Shown here piece by piece: positions 1 to 8,993 of a stretch of DNA of 26,459 nucleotides. Position numbers and translations under genes: made by a program. The stretch lies in the NCBI GenBank assembly GCA_049999725.1, contig JBNGIS010015066.1:1-26459 (forward strand), in the 5' to 3' direction. The DNA comes from Haplomitrium mnioides (lineage: Eukaryota > Marchantiophyta > Haplomitriopsida > Calobryales). Every line of letters starts with the position of its first letter. Position 1 is the first letter of the stretch. The notes under the pieces are model-generated. The model worked only from the letters and a program-made list of their open reading frames with translations, had not been told where the DNA came from and ran no database searches.

Positions 1-175
1 GCTCTATTATGTTTGCTGAAACGACCAAAAACAAACCCAAAAAACTCATGTACTTTTTGTTTTTAAAAATTAACCTCGTTTTTTTTAATGTTTTTTGATA
101 TGAAAAATCACAAATTTTCCAAAAAAAAACTTCCTGTTCTGAGTAGCCTGTTCCTGGTTCAAAGTAGCGACTGTT
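1..175 (-). repeat. Arm of a dispersed repeat, inverted copy at 25961-26134
   Basis: Read on the minus strand this runs from AACAGTCGCTACTTTG to the window edge and matches 25961-26134 on the plus strand with only scattered differences. It contains two imperfect tandem units of about 20 bp, each starting GCTACT or CTACT, then an A/T-rich stretch. The match reaches base 1, so the repeat probably continues outside the window. It abuts the integrase of the neighbouring Ty3/gypsy element: the integrase homology stops near base 175, and the last few residues and stop codon of that frame are repeat sequence. The element type is not recognised. It could be an LTR end, a non-autonomous DNA element or a Helitron fragment. 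Confidence 0.8.
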
Positions 176-947
176 GAAAGTAAGGGTAGTAGCTTGTGGT
201 CGTCTTATAGGCCAGGTTATATGCATGTGTGGTAGTTAGCAGCTTCAGATCCCAGTCCACTTTATTAGCAACAACCATCTTGTTCAGAATTTTGCCCATA
301 ATACCGTTGGTCCTCTCTGTTAACCCGTCGACCTTAGGGTGATAGGCTGTTGTTTTTCGGTGCTTGACTAGATACCTCCCCATGAGCTCACCAATGACCT
401 GATTAACAAAATGCGTGCCTTGGTCACTTACCAACTCTAGTAGTGCTCCAAATCGGGTGAAGATTTGCTCGTAGAGGAATCGAGCCACCGTCGGCACATC
501 ATTCTTCCTGGTTGCCCTAGCCTCAACCCACTTGGTGGCGTAATTAGTGGAAAGCAGAATATACCTGTTCCCACGCCTCGTGGACGGAGTGATGGGCTCA
601 ATGAAGTCAATCCCCCACTTCTCAAATGGGGCCAAGGGAATGATCGGCACTAGGGGATGGTGACATGCTGCTGCCGGTTTTCCAGTTCGTTGGCATGCAT
701 CAAACCTCTTCACAAAGAAGTGGACATCTCTATGCAGAGTGGGCCACCAATATTTGGCATTCACAATCTTTCGTATAGTGGTTTCCGCAGCAAAATGACC
801 ACCGACCTCTTCCTCATGCATGGCCTCCATCACCACTGTGGACTGGTCTTTCTCTAGACACCTGCATATCTGTCCGTCCATGTCTTGCATGTGCAGCATT
901 CCCTTGATGATGAGAAAGGGACTCACATTTCTGAGAAACACCGCCAC
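159..947 (-). pseudogene. Ty3/gypsy integrase, C-terminally truncated
   Basis: This is a 262-codon frame containing the N-terminal zinc-binding region and the catalytic core of a retroviral-type integrase, which joins element cDNA to host DNA. In the HHCC region the histidines are present, but the first cysteine of the usual CxxC pair reads phenylalanine (RFDACQ), so zinc binding is probably lost. The core keeps the first Asp (GIDFI), the second Asp (SDQGTHF) and a Glu in the LTERTN stretch. The frame ends in the AYKTTTSY segment, where the family would normally continue with TPF and a C-terminal domain. Instead it runs into the repeat arm and stops. The start is nominal because this was part of a polyprotein. 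Confidence 0.9.
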
Positions 948-1012
948 TTGTTATGGTGTACGCCATAAAGGGATCTTTGCCATCAAGAGAAACTCAATGA
1001 TGTCCTCATATT

Positions 1013-1435
1013 CTATGGGTCTCCCTTCCCTGATGTGGAATAGATCTTCATCAGGAAAGGTGTCCCCAACTCCCTCTGCACTTGGCTGCTCATCAATCCT
1101 CGAGAAGAAATCTGCATTCTGGTGTTTCTTCCCTTGTTGGTCCTTACCTCAAAATCAAACTCTTGGAGTAGCAACATCCACCTCGCCACTCTCCTAGTCA
1201 GGTCAAGCTTGTTGACCATGTACTTTAGGGCATCATGACGAGTGTGGAACACCACCTTGTAGTGCAGCAAGTAATGCCTGAATTTCTTCAGCGAGTAGAT
1301 TATCCCCAAGGCCTCACGATCGGTGGGCAAGTAATTCTTTTACGCCGTTGAGAGGAGTCTACTGGCAAAGTAGATCGGGTGGTCCCTTCCTTCCTCATCC
1401 AGCTAGCTCAGCACTGCTCCCACACAAAACCCTAA
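1013..1435 (-). pseudogene. Ty3/gypsy RNase H domain
   Basis: After RT the same frame continues past an in-frame stop near 1403 into LDEEGRDHPIYF, another stop, then a 105-codon run beginning PTDREALGIIYSLKKFRHYL. This is the RNase H segment that removes the RNA template during reverse transcription. The DREAL motif (family form ExELLA) and the VFHTRHDALKY stretch (family form TDHKAL) are recognisable. The Asp of TDH reads arginine here, which argues against activity. The integrase frame that follows is shifted relative to this one. Confidence 0.85.
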
Positions 1436-2839
1436 AACATCCGCCATCACGTGGAACTCTTTGGCCCAGTTTGGGGGTGTGAGGATAAGGGCGTTGGCCA
1501 ATCGCCTTTTGAGCTTATTAAAACTAGATCTCCTAGGCTCGGTTGGCTCAAAATCATTGCCCCTCTTCACCATCTCAGTTAGGTGGTAGGCTACTAAGGC
1601 AAATTTTGGGATGAACCTCTTGTAGTAGCCCACATAGCTTAGGAATCCCTGCACCTCTACCAGGCACGTTGGAAATGCCACACCCAGCCATACTGCCACT
1701 TTTTCTTGGTCCACGACAATTCCTTGGCTAGAGACCTTATGCCCCAGTAGTATCCCTTCTCTTATTGCAAAGAAACATTTTCCAAGGTGCAGCCGCAGCC
1801 TCGTTTCCCTGCAATATTGAAATGTAAGCCGCACATGCTCCTCATAATCTTTTACCTTGCCATACACCACGAAGTCATCTATGAAGATCTTGAAGAACTT
1901 TCTGAGATAGTCACGAAACATATTCATCGTTAACCTCTGGAATGTATCAGGGGCATTACAAAGACCAAATGGCATCCTCCGAAAGGCAAACACTCCCCAC
2001 TTCGTTGTGAAAGCAGTTTTCAGTTGGTCCTCCATCCGTATCTATATCTGATTATAACCGGAGTACCCATCCATGAAACTGTAAACTTCTTGGCCCGCCA
2101 CCAGGTCCAACACACCATCAATGAAGGGTAGGGGGTAGTGGTACTTCTTTGTGACCGCATTCAGCTTGCGGAAATCTTGGCAAACCCTAATCTTTGGTTT
2201 CCCGTCCAAGCCCGCCTTCTTCGGCACCACCACCAAAGGGGACACCCACTCGCTGTTCAGTACATGATATATGAACCCTGCCTCTAGGAGCTTATCCACC
2301 TCCTCTTTAACCAGCAAAGAGAAGCGTGGGTTCATTCGGTATTGTTGCTGTCTTACAAGGGTCACGTTGGCCTCCAAATCAATTCGATGCTCCGCTAGTT
2401 CCCTGGGCACGTCCTTCAGATCCGTATAACTCCAGGCAAATATGTCACTATAATTCCCTAGAGTCTGCATGAAAGTTCTCTCAGCTCCTCTATTTAGGGC
2501 AAAGCCAAGTCGGAATGTCCTCCCACTGGCAATTGTTATCTCTCGGTACTGCTCCACCCTTATGACCTCCACTTTGTTTCTGTTCATGGAATCACAGTTT
2601 GACTCCAAGTAGGCGAGCCTTAGGCCACCTGCAGTAGGTTTCTTGTCTTGTTCCCTTGTCCCACCTTGGTGATCAGCCTCTCCTGTGATGATGGTTGTAG
2701 CCGACTCCCTTTTTAGATTGGGCTCATGGTTGGAAGTGGATGCCTCTGACTCCCCTTTTTGGTTTGGTCCAAAGCTGAGGATTGACACTCCTGACCTAGC
2801 TTCCTTTGTGTCCCAAACCCCAAATACATAGGTCTCCAA
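1403..2839 (-). pseudogene. Ty3/gypsy reverse transcriptase, one internal stop
   Basis: Two runs in the same frame are separated by a single TAG near 2040. The first (2042-2839) carries the RT N-terminal half: SEWVSPLVVVPKK, RVCQDFRKLN and SFMDGYSGYNQI. The second (1403-2035) carries AFRRMPFGLCNAPDTFQR, the catalytic FIDDF box near 1874-1885 (a variant of YxDD with both aspartates kept) and the thumb/connection region LGHKVSSQGI. The TAG after GYNQI sits where this motif usually has Q or K before I, so a CAG to TAG change is a simple explanation. A spacer of about 100 residues upstream joins it to the protease. Confidence 0.93.
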
Positions 2840-3345
2840 CTAATTCACTTTCATTTCAGCCTTGCCCAAAAAATCTGCCTCTATCATGTCACTCACCAGT
2901 TTCAGCTAGTAAGTGTCCTCATCCTCCGACTCCTCTTCCACTGACCACTCAGTGTCATACTCCTTGTCCTATATGGTCTCTCCCTAATATAGAACAGGTC
3001 CGTAATGCACCACGGTCTTGTCTAACCCGAACACTAATGTAGAGTCCCCCCAATTGTGCATTACTTTGGCACCATACAACCAGGGCCTCCCAATTTACAC
3101 ATGGTATGGAGAACTCCTAGCCGGCCTCATAACCAAGTAGTTAAGGGCAAACTCCTTCCCTCCAATCTAGGTTGGCACCTTCAGCAAGGCCCCCAAGGGC
3201 TTAACCCTAGACCTGTCAGCCAACTGCATAATTCTTTCGATTGGTTGGAAAGTCTTAAAACCAAGCCGGTGGGTGGTCTCCTCAACCATGATGTTCACGC
3301 TTGCCCCTCCATCCATGAGCATCAATGACAGAGTACACCCTGCAA
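2840..3345 (-). pseudogene. Ty3/gypsy aspartic protease region
   Basis: The catalytic motif reads LMDGGASVNIM at 3288-3317 (family form LxDxGAS/T). It is followed in the same frame by ERIMQLADRS, VKPLGALLKVPT and IGRPWLYGAK, typical of a pepsin-like retroelement protease that cuts the Gag-Pol polyprotein. The usual Ser/Thr after DxG is kept in GAS. Several stop codons interrupt the frame between here and the RT, so it cannot make a full polyprotein today. Confidence 0.85.
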
Positions 3346-3346
3346 T

Positions 3347-4453
3347 CTAGATGTCTATCTTAGAGGCTTCTTTATCCTCACAGATCATCCTCAAGTTGGC
3401 GGTGGTGCCCACTGTGGGGAGCCTACTTTTCCTCCTAGTGCTCATGAGTAGCTTTCGGAGCTGTCTCTTGTATACCAGGCTGTCCCTGATCAGCTGACCC
3501 ACTGTCGCTATGATCGGGCAGTCCCTTAGATCCCTTTGGATGCTGTAGGGCATGAGAGTGCTGGGCGGTGGCAAGGGTGCCGGGTCTTGTTTGGCCTGCT
3601 CGACAACATTTCTGCGGCTAATCTCCCCCAAGGTCTTATCCGCCGCTTGCTGAGCTTCAGCCGCCTCGAGGGCCTCCAGCTGCTGCTTCACTTCCTCCTC
3701 TTACTTCGGATAAAATAACTTAGGGTGCTCCCTCTTGTAATCTGAGTCCTCTTTAGTGGGGAGCACGTTCGCAGTCCTCTCCTTCTTCCAAGCCTGCTTG
3801 GCTTTCCTCCTTTCCTTGGCCATGGCTGCTGCTCTAGTGGCCACTCGGTAGCAGTCCTCCTCCACTGGCATCTCCACGCCTAGAGACTCTGCCCCATGCT
3901 CCCATGAGGTGGTCACCAGGTTGATTGTTGCCGGCGGTGGTGCATGTTGGGCCGGGTTGGGAGGCAACTCCTGCCTTCTGGGATGGGGGCAATTATTGGC
4001 CAAATGCCTCTCCTTCTTGCAGCTGGTACACAATGGGGCTGGCATGCCATATCCTTGCTTCCTAGGCTATGGACAATTAGGGGTAATGTGGTCTGGCTAC
4101 CCACAATTCCAGCACACCATCACCTTGGTTCGGTTCGGACCGGTCCCTAACCCTTCTAGTCGTGCATGCCCCTATGTGGTTGATTGGCCAGGCACTAGAT
4201 TGACTAGTCTATCTACCATCGTTCGGGGCTGGCTGACCATCTGGTGCACGAGCTTGGGTGGCTCCTCCTGCACATACTCCACCTCTTCATGGTACCACTT
4301 GGGTGGATCCTTTCTTACATATTGGATAGGCATCCCATCTAGGGGGCATTCTTGTGGGGAGTGCCCATAGGTTCCGCACTTCACGCACCATACATGCGCC
4401 TTTTGTCACAACAACTTTTTCCCCTTTGGCTTCAGGCCTGCAAAGTGGATTGT
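3347..4453 (-). pseudogene. Gag-Pol linker with three CCHC zinc knuckles
   Basis: Three CX2CX4HX4C knuckles lie in one frame: CVKCGTYGHSPQEC at 4346-4387, CWNCG(stop)PDHITPNC at 4073-4114 and CTSCKKERHLANNC at 3989-4030. These bind RNA in the nucleocapsid part of Gag. Knuckle 2 carries a TAG where Gln would fit. The first two are about 77 residues apart and the last two 14 apart. A lysine/arginine-rich stretch (AKERRKAKQAWKKER) and an acidic/alanine-rich helix-like stretch (KQQLEALEAAEAQQAADK) follow before the protease. Several in-frame stops are present. Confidence 0.88.
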
Positions 4454-4854
4454 CATGGCCTCCAACTTCGCATTAATCTCCTCCCTCCTTTTGCTGGTCT
4501 CTGCCCCAGTGCCTCTATCATGGGACCAGTGGGCCTTTTTCTCCTTGGCCTTCTTATGCTTGTAATGTTTTTGCCCCTCTTCTCTTTGGCCTCTTTTTTC
4601 TTTCTGCTCCCCTTCTTCTTCCGCTTCCTATGGGACCTTTCATCTTCTGAGCTTTCTAGGTTGCTCTTGCTCTTAGATTCAGACTCTGAAGAGGAACTAG
4701 TGTCAGAGCTATCCTCTTGACTAGAACTCTTCGAAGAACTGTCAGACTCATCCCTCCTCTTTGTTTTCCTCTTTGAGCTTGCCACCTTAGCCTTGATATA
4801 GGATTGGGCTTCTTCCATTGCTTGCTCAAGGCATATGGGTTTGGATCTCCTCAC
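4453..4854 (-). pseudogene. Gag C-terminal serine-rich, acidic then basic tail
   Basis: A 133-codon frame in phase with the gag core. After an AMEEAQSYIKAK helix-like start it becomes low-complexity: serine and acidic repeats (SDSSSKSSSQEDSSDTSSSS) and then a lysine/arginine block (RKRKKKGSRKKKEAKEKRGK). This lies where the linker between capsid and knuckles is expected. The composition suggests a disordered, nucleic-acid-binding or nuclear-targeting segment. That is inference, and low-complexity slippage could also have enlarged it. The knuckles downstream are in another frame, so a frameshift lies near 4390-4455. Confidence 0.75.
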
Positions 4855-4932
4855 TCAAGTCCCTAAACTTCTGGGCAGGGCTGAAATGAACCAAGAGGTA
4901 AGCATCCCATCCAATGCAAGGGGGTTAATCTT

Positions 4933-5463
4933 TCAGGCCATCTGTTGGAATCGTTGCATAAATTTCCACACCGATTCGGTTTTCTTCATCTCCATTTGGC
5001 CAATCTTGATCAAGGCCTCTGATTTCCCTCCTTTCTTCTTGAATTCCTCCAAGAAGGCTACCTTGAAAGTGTCCCAATTCCTCTTGGTGGCCTCTAGTAA
5101 AGTCTGGTACCAAGGACCAGCCTCTCCCTTCAACACCCCAAAGAGTATGGCCTCCTTGATGAGGTTCTCACCATTGGCATAAGCTGTGCCCTCAAACTCA
5201 TCCAACCACTCATTCGAGTCCTCTTTGGTAGATCCCCGAAATGTTTTGTATCTGAATCGAGACCTATGTGTCACATGCCTTATATTGGCCATTGGGGTGG
5301 TGGGTGGTATGGAACAGGGAGCTCTGACCGCCTTTTCCAAGCTTCTTCCACTTTTGAGTGAGATCCCTTTTTTATCCAAACAAGGCAACCTCCTTGGCTG
5401 ATCTCCTTCCACTTCTGGTGCTAGGCTGCTCCCAAAATTCCAGAATCCTTTTCCTTGCTCCAC
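4933..5463 (-). pseudogene. Ty3/gypsy Gag (retrotrans_gag domain)
   Basis: A 176-codon frame starting MEQGKG. The conserved gag core is at about residues 70-170: RYKTFRGSTKEDSNEWLDEFE, a GPWYQTLL stretch, W-F spaced helices (NWDTFKVAFLEEFKKKG) and ESVWKFMQRFQQM. This domain forms the virus-like particle in which cDNA is made. A stop follows at QQMA, after which the same frame continues into the serine-rich tail. The start is the first Met of the open frame, only about 50-60 bp from the possible primer-binding site, so the leader would be short. Confidence 0.85.
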
Positions 5464-5511
5464 TGTTTACTTTACAAATTAATGCAAGGTTAAATTCCAG
5501 AACTCTTTTGT

Positions 5512-5526
5512 CCTGCCGTGATCGCC
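5512..5526 (-). other. Possible primer-binding site of the Ty3/gypsy element
   Basis: On the minus strand TGGCGATCACGGCAGG lies just upstream of gag and is preceded by a T run and ...ACATACA, which would be an LTR 3' end. Plant Ty3/gypsy elements that do not use initiator Met often have sites beginning TGGCG. The match to a specific tRNA was not checked and looks imperfect. Confidence 0.3.
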
Positions 5527-6918
5527 AAAAAAATGTATGTTAGCCATGTGGTCGGTCTCTTATCTCTTTTTCGACTGATTTACACCCACTAAAGGGCTGA
5601 CTTGTGTTTTAGGACCTTTTATGGGAGGGACTTTGCACCAATCAGACCCTTCTTACCCACTCTAGAGTGACTGCAACACCGCCTTAGAACACCCAAGTAC
5701 AGCACATGCATGCACACACCCACAGTCACACACCTTCTTTCACTACTAACAGATGCAGGTAACACCCCTCCTTCAGGCCTTAACCTCCAAAGGTGCCACT
5801 TGGAAGGTAGGGGCGGACAAAACAGAGGATCTAGTTCTTGTATGAGAAGGACCTTTTGCAAGTTATCTCGGTGAGGTCTTAAGTAGTTCCTCTTCACCTC
5901 ACAGGCCTTTCCACTAATACCTAATCACTTCAGCAACAACCTTGTTCATACACACTCAATGCTGAGATGCACACATCCATAAGCCGAGGAGACGCTGTGG
6001 GAAATCCGAAATATAATTCAGGAGTCTAGAAATGGACCCAAACACCTTGCTTACAAAATGGGGACAACTCTCAACATCCAAAATACCACAATGCAATACT
6101 AATGACTCTGGCTTCCCCTTCGCAAGGTGTTTCTAGGGTCTAAACAATTGGTCTGCAAGTGTACTCCAAATACTAAGAGCTTCACAGAAAATACAACAGA
6201 ACACAAATCTAACTAATACACACAAACATAGATGTATACATATGCACACTGCTTTGCCAGCCTTGTAGGCCTTACCACGTCCCAAGATCCAAGTTTTCCA
6301 GTAGAATTCCCTTCACCTCGAATCAACAACTCCAGCCTTCCTTCAACTTCTCCCCCACACACTCTCATCTAGATAGTTTTTCAACTTCCCTCGCGAGAAG
6401 CCATGAATTTACTTCCTCATGCTCGGAAGAGGATTTCCTTAACTTCCACCTCTAGAAGACAGTCCTCTCGATTGCTGGCCACCCACTCCACCTCGAGCTT
6501 CAATTGGATCTTCTCTGCAGTGCGTGGGCACTAACACAGCCACTCTTTTCTTGGCTCCACTTGAGAAATTCGATTGAAAACGCCCCCAGCACCTCTGGGA
6601 TTGATGCTCCTACACAGACAATGTTGAGATGACCCCAAGATGCCCCCTTGGCAGCCTCTCCCGAATTCAAGACCGAAAGAATCCTTGTCAGCTTCAAGTA
6701 GCGATACACCTCCAAATGCTGGTCCACCTGCAACGATGAGTACATCTGGATTGCTTGAGACTTTAGAGCTCCATGCTCAGTGATTCTCAGTGCCCTTCTA
6801 GTCCACCTCCACCCCCGCTGGTCCCCCTACACGAGTCCATTCGCCTCACGTGAATCTTTCATGGAATGCTCTTCTCTCTCCCTCATTGCGTCTTGCTCTT
6901 TGAGACTACTTTTGCAAC

Positions 6919-7416
6919 TCAATTTTGCATGTTCATCAACCTCCTAAACATCACAGCGACCCAATCTATACTCTCTTGTACGCGTGCGTCCTTCTCTAGC
7001 GTTTCTTGTTCAAGATCGTCCCTTTCCTCCCCGCTGGACTTGGCTATTATTCCGGTTAGCAATTGTTTCTTAGCACGGTGATACCTGTCAGTACGGCCGA
7101 GGGCAGGTCCGCAGCTCAACGGGGTGCTCTGCAGACTTTGTTGTGGGAAGACAACCTCAGTAGAGATCAAAGGTATGTCCTGATGTAAGCTGGTCCATAT
7201 TAGTGAATCAAGGAAGGTGAGGTAGTTGTGACTCATTTGCCTCGATGTAGTAATCTTGGTGAAGATCCGCAACCAGGATCCGAAGAGATCTGTTCTGTAG
7301 CGAGATCCGAAGATATGCGTCCAAAGAGTGATAAGCCCGCTCATCAACCCGCCGATTGAATGCCCGACGTATCCTGTGGACTCCTCACATTCTACCACGT
7401 CTCCGATGTCTCCCAC
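6919..7416 (-). other. Unclassified 165-codon open frame
   Basis: This is the longest open frame between the gag gene and the tandem repeats. It is rich in charged residues at its C-terminal end (SSGEERDDLEQETLEKDARVQES), which could be helical. No family motif was recognised. It lies inside the possible LTR region, so it may simply be chance open sequence in moderately GC-rich DNA. Confidence 0.15.
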
Positions 7417-8370
7417 GGATTCCCCGAAGTCGCCAAGTCTTTGAAATTCTCCATGGACTGCTGCAAAGGACCACGTTTCCGCTGCCTTCCATGGACTACT
7501 CCAAGGCCGCTACGTTTTTTATGTCGCGCCGTCAGCCACCGCCCGCAAGGTGGAAGTTGGACCGCCACTTACCTGGATTTCTGAAGTTGACTCCCATCTG
7601 ATGTCTTTCGCGGACTCCTCCAAAGTGTACCTTCTGATGTTTCACACGGACAACGCCCAGAATACCACGTCTCCGTTGTCACCCACGGACTCTTTGAAGT
7701 CGCCACGTCTCCGATGTCGCACCATCCGCCACCGCTCGCAAGGTGGAAGTTGGACCACCCTATTTGACCTTGTTCTGCAGTTGACCTTCCTTCCGATGGA
7801 TCTCGCAGACTCCTCTGGAGTTGTACCCTCCGCTGTTTCTCACAGACACCTCCTAGGCTGCCACATCTCCAATGTTGTCCACGGACTCCCCGAAGTATAC
7901 CTTCTGAAGTTTCCCACGGACATGTCCCAAGCTGCCACGTCTACGATGTCACGTTGTCCGTCGTCGCCCGCAAGGTGGAAGTTGGACCGCCATAGTTGAC
8001 CTGGTTCCGCATTTGACCTTTCTTCCAATGGAACCCGTCCGAAGTTGGTACCCTCCGCTGTTTCACACAGACACCTCCTTGGCTGCCACGTCTCCATTGA
8101 CGCCCACAGACTCTCTCAAGTCGCCACGTCTCCGATGTCGCGTCGTCCACCGCCGCCCACAAGGTGGAAGTTGGACCGTCATCTCGGGTTTGGTTCCGAA
8201 GTTGACTAACTTCTGAAGTATCCCGCGGATGACCCAGAGTTGTATCTTCCGTTGTAACCTGCGGACGCCTCCAAAGCTGCCACGTCTACGTAATTTCCCA
8301 TAGGCCTTCCAGAGTCGCCATGTCTCCGAAGTTTTTCACAGACTCGCTGCGTTCGAAGTGTCTGTTCCCG
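7380..8370. repeat. GC-rich imperfect tandem repeat, unit about 190-230 bp
   Basis: The block CAAGGTGGAAGTTGGA starts at 7546, 7739, 7971 and (as CAAGGTGGAAG...) 8160, giving spacings of 193, 232 and 189 bp. It is followed by CC-rich DNA and TTGACC/TTGACT. Between these blocks other shared words recur: CCACGTCT(C/A)CGATGTC, CACGGACTCC and GTACCCTCCGCTGTTTC. Units have diverged and contain indels. No frame is maintained across units. Function unknown. Confidence 0.75.
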
Positions 8371-8825
8371 ACGTCCGCTGTGCCTACGACCCAAGTGCAG
8401 CTGTCTCCATCTCAATTCCTTCCAACCTCCCTTCACGTGATTCCTCTCCTTGCTGCGATGCTCCCGCTGCGACAGATCTCTCCTCCTTGAATCCTTTCGG
8501 GTCTCCTCCTTCTCTACTCGCGTCCTTGCTAGGTTTATGGCCTTCATGCAGCCCTTGGATCGATCCGCTCGCATTCTGCCCGCTCTCTCATCTGCTACCT
8601 GCCCAGCCCCGATTTCCTCCTTGGCATCTGAGATTCTTCTCCCTTTTTCTTGCTCACTCAGCCCTTCTTGCTCGTGATCTCCCTTCTTTCATCCCGATTT
8701 GTTGCGAGTCCATATGCACCATATTGCTTGCATTCCCATTTCATTTGACTCCTCTTGATTCCACAAGGCTCCTCCATTGCAGTGCATGATTCGTGTCATC
8801 AAATGGGAAAAACGGAAAAGGAAAT

Positions 8826-8900
8826 GAAGAGAAGGAAGAGGAGAGAGGAAAGAGAGGGGAAGGATGGAATAATAATAAAATAATAATAAAATACAATAAT
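8826..8900 (+). repeat. Polypurine tract followed by an AAT-type microsatellite
   Basis: 8826-8864 is an unbroken run of 39 purines (GA-rich). It is followed by AATAATAATAAAATAATAATAAAAT repeats to about 8900, the words being broken by single A insertions. Low-complexity DNA with no gene. Confidence 0.7.
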
Positions 8901-8993
8901 ATGCAAAAGACTAATACAAACTGAAAGAATAAACCAAACTTGAAGCTCAGTAATCACAAAATTTAGAAAAAACTCAATAACACCCGGCCGACA

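Larger units (their letters stand above)
171..5526 (-). mobile_element. Decayed Ty3/gypsy LTR retrotransposon, truncated at its 3' end
   Basis: Domains read on the minus strand in the order gag, zinc knuckles, aspartic protease, reverse transcriptase, RNase H, integrase. RT before integrase is the Ty3/gypsy order. Gag and its serine/lysine tail share one frame, knuckles through RNase H share a second frame, and integrase is in a third, so at least two frameshifts are present. In-frame stops also interrupt pol. The 3' end is cut inside integrase by the repeat arm at 1-175, so no 3' LTR or polypurine tract is seen. No chromodomain is visible. The lineage within Ty3/gypsy was not determined. Confidence 0.9.
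5534..8790 (-). other. Non-coding, partly GC-rich stretch; possible 5' LTR region
   Basis: This lies immediately upstream of gag and the possible primer-binding site, where the 5' LTR should be. Its left edge reads TGTATGTTAGCC on the plus strand, as an LTR end would. I could not find the other LTR end or a second copy, since the 3' end of the element is missing. From about 7000 it becomes GC-rich and contains the tandem repeat described separately. Between 5600 and 7000 I see only unremarkable mixed sequence with a few short open frames that resemble nothing I know. Confidence 0.3.

Noticed and set aside
149-175. tRNA-like B box (GGTTCAAAGTA) suggesting a SINE
   Set aside because: The possible A box is too close, and no tRNA-like head or A-rich tail in the right order is seen; the match is only a few bases.
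8013-8789. Several overlapping frames on both strands in GC-rich DNA
   Set aside because: They follow the tandem repeat and GC-rich composition, change frame between units and show no family motif.
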